Assembly: GCA_008477525.1 (NCBI GenBank)
Contig: SPDT01000010.1
Span: 434,001 to 498,000, forward strand
Length of the DNA stretch: 64,000 nt
DNA from: Hypomyces perniciosus
Taxonomy: Eukaryota > Ascomycota > Sordariomycetes > Hypocreales > Hypocreaceae
Direction: 5' to 3'
The translations under genes and the position numbers were made by a program. Shown piece by piece: positions 22,790 to 35,071 of this stretch (position 1 is the first letter of the stretch; each line of letters opens with the position of its first letter). The notes beneath the pieces are model-generated. The model did not search any database. It saw nothing but the letters and a program-made list of their open reading frames with translations, and had not been told where the DNA came from.

Positions 22790-23899
22790 GATGCCAGAGT
22801 TGTGTGGTGGCTCTGGGGCCGGCTAAATAGATTGAGAAGAAACGTCGAGGATTGGGGAAACCCGATCGCTTCACTGCGCCGGATTTGGAGGGCGGTACAA
22901 AAGGCTACGACAAAGCCTCGGTCGAGAGTGGTTCCGGTGCTCTGACGCCAGTTGCGCAATGGCGGGCTCCGATATCAACTATGAGATGGAGTTGAGAATA
23001 ATTTTCATCAGCGCCCCCATATCGGGGAAGCACGAGCCACGGCAAAGGCCCGCATGTTACGTAGGGAATGCGACGGAAAATGCAATATTCCGTCCCGATT
23101 GTTGAGTGCACGTGGAATGCGATCTGAGGTTAGCCCTGGTCGGATGCTAGATCGACTCGAGGGCGGAGACTTGTGTCAGAGTATCAGTACACGTATACTG
23201 CTCATTATCAGCGGAAGCCAGGTGTAACAAATACCTGCAATAGAGAACTCCGAGGTATCCACACTGTAAGTGGTCTCTTGCCGCCTTGTGACTCCTTAGA
23301 CTGATGTTCTACCAGTCTGTCTCATTGTCTTTACCCTATAATAATTGATTCAGCACGGGTACAACTTCTCGTATCTCATGGCCTCTATTTATTGAAGCAT
23401 TACTTCTGCTTCACTCCTTCGATTACAATACACTTTCCTTTTTATTCATTCCAGCCAAGTCCCTTCCGCTATCGAAGCTGTGAGGTCATATCTCACCCCC
23501 CTGGACGGATCCCCGAACCCACTATCTCTTGAAAGCCAACCGAGCCATCAATCACAGCCACATCCCGTCCTCGATCAATACATAGAGAATCTATCCCACG
23601 GTTCTCTTCAGAATCGCTATTCGACCTTCAAGTGTTGGTCATTCGGCAGGTCAGGTCAGGTCAGGTCATCCAGGGGCACAGACCTCCACTGAGATCGGAT
23701 TCTGCGGGACAGACCAAAAACCGTACTGCAAAGTGGGAAAGATGGATACCCTACTGTGAGTAATACTGCCATTTATCCTGCCATTTGAATCAGATAGCTC
23801 AATGGGATATGCCATATCCGGGCGAATTGCGGGAAGACACAACTGGTGTCACAGTGATTGAATGTGCTGTTGGCCGCCTTTTGGCCGGATAGCTCATAA
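22790..23899. promoter_or_regulatory. Divergent promoter, TOM40 / PFK-2
   Basis: These 1.1 kb lie between divergent starts. A tandem run of four CAGGT units lies at 23647-23666, about 235 bp upstream of the PFK-2 start. No coding sequence was recognised; the sequence from 23380 to 23480 is C/T-rich. Confidence 0.5.
23647..23666. repeat. Four tandem CAGGT units
   Basis: Four exact head-to-tail copies of CAGGT, followed by CA. Read as spaced AGGTCA half-sites they look like direct repeats, but a nuclear-receptor-type reading does not apply to this organism. Confidence 0.8.
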
Positions 23900-25783
23900 A
23901 TGGAGCAGGAAAATGAGATTGAAGCTGACGAAAATCGCTTTAGCACGGCTGAGATCGCAGCAAATGCGCCTCGGTACCGCCGTAGGAGCTCAACCTTTAT
24001 CGATGGAATTCATGATGTGTCCGAGGATCAAGATATGGCCCCTGCTCAACTGTACAGCACCATGTCTGGACGACTCTTCCATTCCGGTCGTATAGCCATC
24101 GTGATGGTCGGGCCACCTGCTCGAGGCAAAACGTGCGTTTAAGAAACCCCCTTTATCAAGATAACTGCGCTTATGACTGACTGTTGAAAGGCATATCTGT
24201 GTCTCCATGTCTCGCTATCTGCAATGGCTAGGCGTAAAGACCCGTATTTTTCACCTCGGTGACTATCGTCGGGCAACCATTGGCCCTGATGGCTCACTTC
24301 CCGACGACTACTTCTTCCCCGATGCCTCACCGGCTTCAGTTATACTGCGCCAGAAGATTCTGAAGAAGTGCCGCGAGGATATCTACTCCTGGCTCAATCA
24401 TGAAAACGGCCAGGTTGCTATCTATGACGCAGTAAACCCGACGGCCAGTGGAAGACGCTCCCTGGCTAAGGAATTCGCAAAGCATGACGTTCAAGTGAGT
24501 AGCTGAGTTGAGCGCGCCAGGTGATAAGCTGACACCACCCACACAGACACTATTTATTGAATCGTATGTGGACGATGAACGTATCCTGCATGAGAATGCT
24601 ATCAACGTCAAGATTTCGTCCCCCGATGTGAGTGTCCCTGAGCATTAATGCGTGGGGCTTTTTTGCTAATGGTTTCCCTAGTTTGCCGAAATGGACCCTG
24701 ATGAAGCCGCCAAGCTGTACCTGAAGCGGATAGAGATGAGGATCCCGGTCTTTGAGACCATGGACGAGTCTGAACTGAACTACATCAAGATGATCAATGC
24801 CGGAGACAAGTTCTTCTATAACAATGTCAGCTTCAACTACCTCTCACACCGAATCGTTTTCTACCTCACAAACTTGCACATCAAGTCACGCACCACCTTC
24901 TTTGTCCGCGCAGGGCTGGCTACGGAAGAGGACTCTTACAGGGCGGATGCTCCTCTATCTGAACAGGGGAGAATTTACGCTGAACGAATGTCCGAAACTC
25001 TCCTCAGGCATCGCGAACAAGAGAGGTTGGAGTTCATTGCGAAGGGCGGCTCGGATACTCCGCTGCGACCACTTTCGATCTGGACGTCGACCAGGCTCCG
25101 CACCGTTCAGACCGCCGAGTTCCTCAAGGAGAAGGGCTTCAAAGTTCGACAACGTTCCCAGATGAGCCAGATAAACCCTGGTGTCTGTGAGAAGATGTCT
25201 GAGCGTGTTATTCGCCAGATCTACCCAGAGGAGGCTGAGAAGCATGAGCTGGACCCATATCACCATCGGTACCCCCGCGCCGAGGTAAGAGCGTTTCCCA
25301 TCCGCTTCATTTTAAGATTCCTAGGCTGACAATTGCCCGTAGTCATATCACGATCTTGCTGTTCGACTTGAACCCATCATCCTGGAACTTGAGCGCGAGC
25401 AGAGCGATCTACTCATCATTGCCCACGAATCTGTCCTCCGCGTGCTGTACGCCTACCTCATGCACTGCTCTACAATGGAAATCCCCAATCTCAAATTCCC
25501 CCGCGACGAGATCATTGAGATTATCCCCGCCGCGTATCAAAACGAAGCGAAGCGTATCCACATCCCCGGCCTGGACCCCAAGATGGTTCCCGGTTCCCCC
25601 GATGACATCAGGATAGCTGGAAGCCGCCCTCAAAGTAGACCCGGCAGCGGACCTGGCAGCGGCCAGTTGAGTCCTATCATGGGTGCCTTGGGCAGTCCAG
25701 CTGAACCCCTGGAGCGACCGACGGAAAGGGTCATCAACACGGCCAAGGACATGGTTGCTGATAAGGTTCATGACGAGGATTAA
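23900..25783 (+). CDS. 6-phosphofructo-2-kinase with degenerate bisphosphatase domain
   Basis: Five exons: 23900-24132, 24191-24494, 24547-24627, 24682-25284 and 25343-25783 (553 aa); introns 58, 52, 54 and 58 nt. The N-terminal kinase half makes fructose-2,6-bisphosphate, the activator of phosphofructokinase. It shows the Walker A loop VGPPARGKTHI, then YLQWLGVKTRIFHLGDYRR, AIYDAVNPTASGRR and ESYVDDERILHENAINVKIS. The C-terminal half has the phosphoglycerate-mutase-like fold, with SIWTSTRLRTVQTAEFL, NPGVCEKM, YPRAESYHDLAVRLEPII and the second histidine in IIAHESVLRVL. The phosphohistidine motif RHGE is replaced by VRAGLA, so the nucleophilic histidine is gone and phosphatase activity is expected to be lost, as in yeast Pfk26-type enzymes. 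A glycine/serine/proline tail follows. Cytosolic. The start gives the shortest leader with a fitting N-terminus; upstream ATGs were not excluded. Confidence 0.92.
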
Positions 25784-26234
25784 GAAACGATTGAAGCATC
25801 TATCATCAATAACCATGTGGCTCCCCGTTTTGCTAAGCAAACACATCGGAAGATTTTTTTTCGTTTCATCAGACAATATTACGATTTCTCACCAAGTTCC
25901 CCCCCAACGCCACCACGCCACCTAACCCCTGGCACAACGTCCTTGCTTGGCGACGCACAGCCAAATCCCGCAGATAGATACTACTACATCATAAACGAAT
26001 GGAATTTTTAACCCTCAATTTCCAAGGGTGGAATGTTCCAGGGTCTGGGATATGTCCGTCCGCCGCCGTTTGCCTAACCTCCTTCGTAGATAAACGAGCT
26101 GTAGAGTAATTTGTTCCCTCCCCTTTCCCCAACGTCCCCTGTGCTGCTTCAGAGAAAGCACGCAAAAACATGCAGGGCCTCCCCTGAGTGTAACACGCTG
26201 CGAGATGTCGCATGACCCCCAAGATGCAGACATT

Positions 26235-26272
26235 GCACACACACACACACGCAGACGCAGACGCAGACGCAC
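26235..26272. repeat. CA then GCAGAC microsatellite
   Basis: An (AC)n run is followed by three to four GCAGAC-like units on the plus strand. It is a simple repeat with no sign of coding. Confidence 0.8.
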
Positions 26273-29200
26273 AACCCCTCCCTCAACCCCTCTTGGAATG
26301 TATGTATGCACTCATCCTCCAGTTGTATGCAGGCAGCGCCCAATGTAGTCAGACACGCCTCCAAGGGAGTACTGAGCTCAGAGACAATCGCTGAGTTTTC
26401 ATCTTCGAGGCACCCCCCTTGAAGATCTTCATCAGAATGGATGATGGATGGATGGACGATAGGTTCAACGGAATGAGTATCTATTCGATTATATACGCCT
26501 AGCTATCAGATGGCCTATCGGACATTGTCCAGCGTACACCTATATGGTATAGTACAGATATGACGGCATGCAGGTTACTCGCAGATCGATGCTGCACCCC
26601 CTGCTAGATCCAGAGGTCTCCGTGATACGAGTACATTCTTCATCGGGTTGCCGCCGTATCCTAGTAGTAGTAAAAGAGACACAAGGGGAAGAAAAGGCGC
26701 GCAAATCAGTTAGGGTCGATGGGAAAGGGGGACTGGGCGGCCTCTGCGAATCGCATGTGCGATCGATGTCGGGACTCGGAGCCGAGGAAGGGGAGGCATG
26801 TTACGTGACGAGGTGGCATTGATGATCTGCTGCCCGACTGCTTTCACGGAAGCCACTGCGTCCGATCCTGGGTCTGTATGTCTCAAATCCGCGAATAGAA
26901 AGCTGAGTATGGGGGTAGGATTCACATATGAAACTCGCCCAAAAGAGCTCTGCAGCAGTCTGTAAGGTGATCATGGATGGTTGTAAGCCAAGCAGAAGCC
27001 ACCAATGACAGGGCCCTCGAATGGCACGATGATACCCTGAAAGCTGTTTATGCATGATTATTATGGCCAAGACCATCACGGCTGCGGAATAGACGGAGAT
27101 CACCAGCTGGCTTCTCAGGCGTCATTCCGACTATATCGGCCGGAGTTCTCTCACCCGAGTCCACGTGTGCAAGAGCTTTATGTAGTATACATAAAGAACC
27201 TGCATGATACCTTGGCAAACGAGATGGCACGCCATTGGCTGGTGGCAGTGTGCAATACTCCTGTTTGGATACGGATTCGGTGACGCAGTTGACTGCAGCC
27301 CAATCAAATCCAGACGGGAAGTTGCTGTTCTGTGTAACAGGTAGAATAGTAACCGTCCAATAGCCCTTCTTCGAAAGATATTTCCCGCAGTAAACACAAT
27401 GATATCGGGCAGTTGGTCTCAAGCTCTGGACCTGGGAGCTGCGCAATAAGTACCCATGAATGCCTTAGGAGAGTGAAAGGCGAAGCAGTCGAGTAGTCTA
27501 TATGACGCAGATAAATGGAAACAGCTGTCGCGAAATGGAAATGAAAGCCATGCTGCGAATATGCAGCTTGGCAGCCTTTGGCCGAACTCTCCAAGCAGAT
27601 TCGTCGTCAGAGCCTGAACTCGGCAATCGGGGTCGAGTGTATATATTGATAACACTCCCCGTCATGTTCCCCCTCTCCAGCCCTGGTAAATGATGATGCA
27701 CGGTGCTGAAGATTAGACAGACAGCCGTCGATGATTGACGACGTTGATAGGCGAACATTGCATTCGGACGACCCCAATTAATCTTTGAGTGAGACAACGC
27801 CATGTAGCATACGACCAATACTGCGACTGTGTTGCCGGATGATGGAGATGATAACAGCGAAGCCCCGAGGCCCTGTCTCTTCGAGAGTTTCCCGTGGATA
27901 TTTTCGCATGGAATTGTATGTAGTAGATGAAATGAAGCCAGCGAAATCCTAGTTGATTGCGTTGGAGTCAAGTCATGAAACTCCAGAAAACCAGTTGCCT
28001 GCACACGCAGGATTCGATCGATGAATGCAAGCCATGAATATTCACGGCAATACACGGGATATCTCGGGCAAAGCGCTTGACAGCATATTATGACAGCCAA
28101 AAATGACAGCCACTATTACCGCATGAAACAGGCATATGCCGTTCGACGTTGTCAGCATGATGACGGAGGGGCTGAACGTTGGGCATTGGGCATTCCCAGC
28201 TCATGCAGCTGTGCAAGGCCGTCTGACCTGTCCCAAACGAGAAAGGGGCACACTGGTCTTGTGAGGTTTGTCGTCGAACCCCATCCAATAGTGTGTGTGA
28301 TGGGAAGCTGGAGGGCCACATCTTGCAGGAGCTTTAATTCCCCAATCTGTGGTCCGGTGAGTAAAGCAGCCATTCGGAAATAAGCCAGGGGATCAGCGAG
28401 GGGGGCTAGTTTGTGGTTTGTGTATTGTGTACGGAGGGAGTATTGTGTATTATCAATTGCTGTGTGATGGGATAGATCGTTTCATTTGTGGTGGTCATAC
28501 ATACCTAACGCCATGGCTTATCTGTAACTTGCCATTGTTCGCGGCTCATCAGCGAGTGATTGCCCAATCGAGCGAGAGTCGAGCGACATTCGGGATGCCG
28601 CCAATCTCCTCCCGATTCGTGGTGTTGGATCGTATTTGGTTGGTGTACGAAGGGCGCGGCTTGGAGCGTATGATGGCTCAGCAACCTCTCTTTATAATAG
28701 TATGTACTCCCAAATACCCAAATATGTCTGTAGAAGGAGGATGAGGAGTATAATAGACTCCGTTGTGAGCAACGAGGGCTGCACTATGTAATAATGTCTG
28801 TCGTTCCACAGCATATTACGTGTAACACTGTACGGAGTAATGTAATACTGATTCATACGAGTACAGACTCGTAGAAACAAACCAGGGTCGCTTGTGGTCT
28901 CGTGGTCTCGCTGTGGGGGGGCGGCGTGCCTGTATTATTAGTGGTAGTTGCAGCACTACGACTGCTGCTAGTACCGAGTTGTATGCAAATTCGTAACCAA
29001 GACAGCGAGATTGGTTCCGTACTCGTAGATAATCGCACATAGTATTGATACTCGTACATAATACCACTCCGTACCTGAAATACGAATGGAAATTCTGCTC
29101 CATCCTGGGCTCCATTTTTTTTCTTCCTCAACCACCCCTGTACGAGTACTGTGTACTTCGTACAAGAGAACATTCGTCTTATTCTGCGTGTTTAGTGTGC

Positions 29201-29819
29201 AGCAGGACGCCATCTCTGAGTAGACAAGATCAGGCACCCTTTGTCGTGCTGGTCTGGGCATCCCAGCATGCCAGCTACGTAGGAGGGCGTTTTAGCGGCG
29301 GAGGCGAATCGGCACGGAGCCACTTGCGGCTCGACCAATTGACAATCAATTGGGTGCCGTATTATCATCTGTGATCCGTACATGTACGAGTATGCAGGTC
29401 TCTGAGAGGCATTGGGCAGCTCTGCTTTGCAATTGGGACCGGCGACGGATACGGGTTGCATGGGCACTGTCTGGGAGCCGATTTGGTTTCAGGGGCTCCC
29501 TTTGTTTTCCTTTGCTGCCCTGTACTTCGTACAGTACAGGTACAATAGCATGTGTGGCGATGGCGAGAGTGGCCCTGGCGAAGCAAACTTGGGGGCGTTA
29601 GCGTTGCATGATTTGGGTCATGAGACCTCGATGAAAATGCTGTTGCAGCCGCCGCCCATGGCCTGTCCGGAGTGGTAGTGCTCGTACGGAGTACTTCGTA
29701 CATTCATTAATATTTTAATATTACGCAGCCCACTCGGTGTGTATGTACGCCGTGTTGAAGCTGGCTGGCTGTGACCATTCCCATCGTGCCATAGCCTGCA
29801 CTGGCATGGGGGGATTGCA

Positions 29820-29868
29820 TGCCTCTCTCACTCACACTCTCACACACACTCTCTCTCTCTCTCAGGCA
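29820..29868. repeat. CT/CA microsatellite
   Basis: A mixed CT and CA simple repeat (plus strand pyrimidine-rich) in the gene-poor region. Confidence 0.75.
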
Positions 29869-31749
29869 TAGGCTCAGGTACGTGCGAATGATGGTGCTGA
29901 ATATTCGACGCCGGAATATCGACGCACGCTTTCGGCCCTGGAGATGCAGTTGTCACGGGCTACCTTGGAGGAAGTTTCACCGGCGGCGAGATTCGTTCAA
30001 GTGACGTCCGGCATGACGTTGACTCTTGAGCCCCAATGTGACCAAGGAAAATAAACCACTTGGACAGGACAGGGGCTGGCATCCACGCTTATCCAACACG
30101 GGCGTTCGCCGCATCAGCACATTCCCAACGTCAATGGTCATTTTGACACTTGAAGCCGTCATTGGGCCCCGAGATCCGCAGCATCATGTTGATAGGCCTT
30201 TTCACTAACCGACCACTTGATTTCAATGGCAAAAACAAATATTACTACGGAGTAGTATTGCTTCGTAATACTACATCGATACCATAATAAGCAAAAGGGA
30301 AACAAACGACTGTGGAGGGTGAGAAGACTAGTCGACGAAATGTCCCCACCGAAAGAGCCGTGGAGGCTGGACCTTGTTAGTCCCATTACCAAGATGGAAA
30401 GGCGCATCAAACACCTAGCGAATACCATGCCTTCGGTATGGCTCCGTAAATGGACCCATAGCGTTGTAACAGGCTGTTGGAAGCCATCTTTGACTGATCA
30501 ACTCGATAAAACTAACCGTACTGTGCCTATGTATATTTGAGCCTTTGAGGACGAGGAGCGAAGAGGAGGGGGAGCGTGGTGGAGGGCACAAGCTCCTCGT
30601 CGCGGGGTTTATCCCAGCAAAACAAGGACTCCACTAGGAAACAAGTCCAGCAAATAGCAGAACACCAGTTTAACTGTAAAATGTGGGATCGGGATGACAC
30701 CAAAGCCTTACCTACCTCTCAATGGCTCACCTAAATTGCCTCGTGAGTGATGTAGAGACCGCTCTATTGGAGCGCGATGGGACTCGGCTGCTAGAGAAAA
30801 AGAGAGACAGACGGTCGGCGGTACAGATTCGAAACGCAGAAAACTCTCTGAGGGGCAGAGTCCGTGTAACACACCTCTCTTCGCCTCCCATGCCCCGCAT
30901 TTGCAGGTGGCTGCTGGGATGATGATGATAGTAATGATGATGGCTTGCCGTTGCTAAAGAACGAAAGAATCCTGGCACACGGCCCGCCAACGAGGTCTCG
31001 GGAGCACAGTAGAAAGGATTTTTTTTTTTGCTGAAATTGGCGAAATATGGCGTCGAGCATGGTCAACAGGGGGCTTTCTGTATCACATACATACATGAAG
31101 CAACCACCACTGCCGATCTTGGCTACTTGGATGGAAGGTATAGCAGTTAATTGCAAGTTGGTACTTCGTAGACCTGACAGCTTCATACGCACTGCACCCC
31201 TTGCGCAAGCTGCTGGTAGCCTCTGTTCCTGTTGATCAAAGGCGTTTGATGCTCGCGAGGAGGGAAATATTATATCCCTGTTCATGCATGGGCTGCTGTG
31301 TTGTAGTAGTAGTAGTACTACATTTGCGCATGTACGAATATGTAGGAGGGTATTGATGCTGCAACCTGCAACGTACCTGTAAAAGGGTCCGCTGATGTAG
31401 TTGCGTAGGTATGTGGGTTGCTATTATTGCATCGAACTCCAGGCCATTACATAGTAGGCGCGTCTTTTAAGGGTCCTGGCGCGAGCTTGCCTTATTGCTT
31501 CTGAAGGTGTGCTGGTTGAGTTTGCCTCCCTGGATGTGAAGACATCATCGATGTGGGCCTGTCTGTTGACTGTTGGACTATTGGAGGTTTACGCCAGCCA
31601 GAAAATGCCCAGCGTACGGAAGCAGACGCATGCATCATGTACGCCAGAAAAGAAAGGAAAAATAAATATAGCTTGGAAGATCGGTCGGGAATCTCACAGT
31701 CATGGACTTTGTATTGGGTCGACGGCCATGATGTCTTGCCGCAGGTTGA

Positions 31750-31797
31750 TACTACTACCAACACTACTACTACTACTACTACTAATAATAATAATAC
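31750..31797. repeat. ACT/AAT trinucleotide tract
   Basis: An imperfect (ACT)n run grades into (AAT)n. It is a simple repeat in non-coding DNA. Confidence 0.85.
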
Positions 31798-33100
31798 TTA
31801 GCTGGCGGCTCCGGAGATTGTCGACCTGAGTTGACCATCCCCAAAGGGTCACGCACCTGTGGTATCCACTGAAAGCTGAACCACCTCACTCGCGTTAGCA
31901 GTTGGATGGAAGAGTTGGTGGCGCTGGAGTGTGAAAGGTGGGGGTGGGATGGTGAGGGGTGCTTTTCTTATGAATGATGAATTGATTGCCATGGCTGTGA
32001 GGATATCAAGAGGGGAATTAAGGGATTTTAAGGAAAAAAAGGATCCAAGTGATTGTTGTTTTGGATCAACGATAAATTTCCACCATGGAAAGACTCGACT
32101 TCTTGCAGGATGATACATACAGGCAGCAGTTGGCAGCTATTTCCAATTTAGCAGTACCACTGAGAGCTAACCTATTACTAGGCATTTATGGTACGTATAG
32201 TACGGAGTACAGTCAGAGTTGTTGTTGTTGCGCGGCGGCTAAGGCTGTAAATCATGTCTCCAAGTTACCACTGACAAAGCACAACTGATAATATGAGCAG
32301 GGACAAACTTTTGGCCTGATGTTGAATCTGGGCTGTCTGCCATAGCTTTATCTGCTTTCCAATGCGACCTTGATCAGAGAACCAGGGCCCGACAGTCACT
32401 GAGATGGCGGTGGCTAGGGAAGAAGTTCAGGTTTGCATGGTTCACTGCATGGCCTGTCTTTGACTTCCGCTTGCCGAGTTTTAGCGCCCAGGTGCCCGGC
32501 TCGAAAATGAGCACATGAGCACATGAGCCCAACGCCTGCGGGTCCGTGGTCTGGCCCTGGAACCATGGCTGGGTCGCAGCGCCGTCGATTTGCCTGAATG
32601 AAGACGCTGGACGTTCACACAGGCAGCTTTATTAGCAGGTCCTTCTGCTACGACGGAGCAGTACTCCGTACTAGTACCTTTCAATATTAGGTGAGTTGGC
32701 CGCTAAATTTCTCCCTATACCTCCCTCATTCTTTGAGAGCTCCAGGTACCTTCCGCCTCCATCATACGCGGGTGTTTTCTCTTCTTTTTTAATCCGTTTT
32801 CTCCCAATTCAGACAACCACTTAATAAAAACGCACCCTCCACCTGAGGTCCTCCTCCTGTTCCATTTATAGGATCTCCCCTGGCTGTGTTGTTGGTTTTG
32901 CCATCGGCTGTCTGTAGCGGCCGTCATCGACTGTTGCGTTCGTGCGTCTTGTGTTGGTCAGGTGGTTGCTCGAGGTACATACCACTACCTACTCGTACAT
33001 ACAACAAGTAGCCTCGCCCCGTCCCGCACGACCTCGCTGGCGACTTTTATTACCGCGCCTCGCCCTCCCCTCCTCGATCTCTCCCACTCACCTTGAATCC

Positions 33101-35071
33101 TCCTTACACCGAGCAGACAGAGGTAGAAGCTGTACGTTACCACCACGAAGCGAGCCCCTCCCTTTCCCTGTCACCCAACCCATGAATCCCTTTGTTTGAT
33201 TTTCCTGAGCGATGCATCCCGTTTTGGGCGAGCGGTGAATGTGGAATCTGTCGGGCTGATGATAGAAGGACTCTTTTGAGAGAGCGCTGCACCACGCCAG
33301 AACCTCGAGAACAGCAGAGTGTGCCCCGCATCGAAGCAAGAGCGTGTACGAAGTACAGAGTAGCGCACAGAGAGAGCCAAGAGAAAGCAACTTGTCCAAA
33401 ACATAACAACCCATCGCGACGCTCCACGAAGCATAGCAGGAGAGAAAAGAGAAGACACAGAGAGAGCGCGAGCCCCACGTCGTGTATCCTCTGCCCAGCG
33501 AACGAGTCACGATCGCCGTTGCTCTATACCACCTCTCTTTCGTCTCTTTTTTTCTCGCACCGCTGCACAGCGCCCCTCGTGAGCTTGTGCAGCAACTCGA
33601 CAGGTGCCGTCAGCAACATCGCGCCGTGCTCCACTGCCCTCCGTTCCGGCGCCTTTTCTGCCCCGTCTAGACGCTTGACTTGACGTACGTCCTCCACCAA
33701 AAGGCCCCCCCGTTTCTCGCGGTTGCGCTCCTGAGCCGCCAACACTACCACCGACAAAACCCCCAGGCGACGGCCATCAGGTTATTGCTGCTCTCGCCCG
33801 ACGCCGCCTGTCGTTCTGCGGCCACGTACGAAGTACAGACGCTGCAAATTCCGTATCATTGCCGCAGAGACATCGACGCTGTCCAGTGGTAAGTGAGTTC
33901 CTTCTCATTCGCTTGTATTGCTGCCCTGTGCCACACGATGCCTGCCAAAACCCTCACTGCTTCTCCTCCTACCACCGCCTTCAACCCCTTCCTTCACCTT
34001 GTTGCTCGGCTCCTCGCGAGACCACAAGGCCAGTCTTGGTATGCCCTGGCCGGCTCTGTCTGCCCCCAGCCCAGCATCCTTTCTCGGCTGCTTCCCCTGT
34101 TGTTTCTCGTCTCCTGCTGCCTCGCCGCTTGTCGCCTGTCGCATGTCACGAGCCCACCACGTTAAGCACCCCGCCCTCCTCCCTCCAGACAGACCCGCCT
34201 CTCGCTGCCCAGCTTTTTTGTGCCACTACATACACCAAACCAGCCCTCTCGACCTATGGAATTCCCCTACGCCACCCGCCGCCGCTGCTCACCCTCCTCC
34301 TGTATGTACCTGGCATTTGCTCTGTGTTGTGCTGCAGAGCGGCGCCTTTTTTATCGCTCACTTCATTTCCATGCAGCTTGATGCACCCATAGCAAACCCT
34401 GGCACACACCCTTGGACTCACCCTCCTGGACCCCTTTGCTGCTATTGGGGGGAGTTGGCCCATCAATTCATCACTAGTAGCATCCAGCAGCCTTATAACT
34501 ACCTACCCTCCCCTGCTCTGCCGCTTCGTCTACTTCTCTCCCCTCCGATACCCCCCGCACCAACCATCCGGCCCTGGCAGCGTGTATTGCCCAAAAACAT
34601 CATTGATTTCATTCAATTGCCGTTTTTTTTTTTTGCTTCCCACTCAATAGATACCCCTTGCCTCACCACTCCTGATCGCCGGGCGAGGACTTTTCTTGCT
34701 AAAACGTTGCCTTATTCAGCTGTCCTCCGCCATCCCAACTGCTAAACCAGCCACCCGGGGTCAGAATTTCTCGGGATCACCAACTAGCCTTGTCGCCCTC
34801 TTCCGCGAAAAGCTACATCGCCCTGCAAGCTTCCCAGCCTGCAGCTACATATACCGCAATCACGATCTAGTCCGGCTTCTCCGTCGGCAATACCAGCCTT
34901 CGCGACTCGTCGCATTGCACCATACCCTATTCGATTTCACCTGTCCCCGTTGCCCACCACGGCCCGCTCTAAGGCCCGTTCTTTGTTGCCCCTCACCTAT
35001 TCAACACTCAGGTGCTTCTGTCTCGATCTTCGGTAGCGTCGGCTCTTTGGTCTGGATAGAATTCGCCCAGA
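33101..35071 (+). promoter_or_regulatory. C/T-rich promoter and leader of GSK-3
   Basis: About 2 kb of strongly C/T-rich plus-strand sequence precede the GSK-3 start. ORFs here are long only because the sequence is pyrimidine-rich and lacks A-containing stops; their products show no domain. Two exact GTACGAAGTAC words occur (33346-33356, 33826-33836). A good 5' splice donor GTAAGT at 33889-33894 is followed by several YAG sites, suggesting an intron in the 5' UTR. This is inference. Confidence 0.45.

Larger units (their letters stand above)
25784..33100. other. Gene-poor stretch, part of a 9.3-kb gap
   Basis: About 7.3 kb contain no reading frame with a recognisable domain, and I could not build a spliced gene on either strand. 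Contents seen: a CA/GCAGAC microsatellite (26235-26272), a CT/CA microsatellite (29820-29868), an 8-bp perfect inverted repeat with 7-base loop (30252-30274) and an ACT/AAT trinucleotide tract (31750-31797). There are six exact GTAC-NNN-GTAC words (29153, 29522, 29684, 29691, 32200, 32661). Base composition is not strikingly A/T-rich, so this does not look like a repeat-mutated transposon graveyard. Long non-coding transcripts or short unrecognised genes remain possible. Confidence 0.5.

Noticed and set aside
26235..26272. Short direct repeats resembling an array
   Set aside because: The units are 2-6 bp microsatellite repeats without spacers, and this is a fungal chromosome, so this is not a CRISPR array.
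27498..28100. 200-codon minus-strand ORF in the gene-poor gap
   Set aside because: The amino-acid content is unremarkable but no motif, signal or splice context was found, and nothing was recognised. It is kept as non-coding until expression is shown.
33192..34745. ORFs of 163, 177 and 275 codons on the plus strand
   Set aside because: They lie in strongly C/T-rich DNA where stops are rare. Their products are low-complexity Pro/Ser/Leu/Cys strings with no domain, and several frames are open at once.
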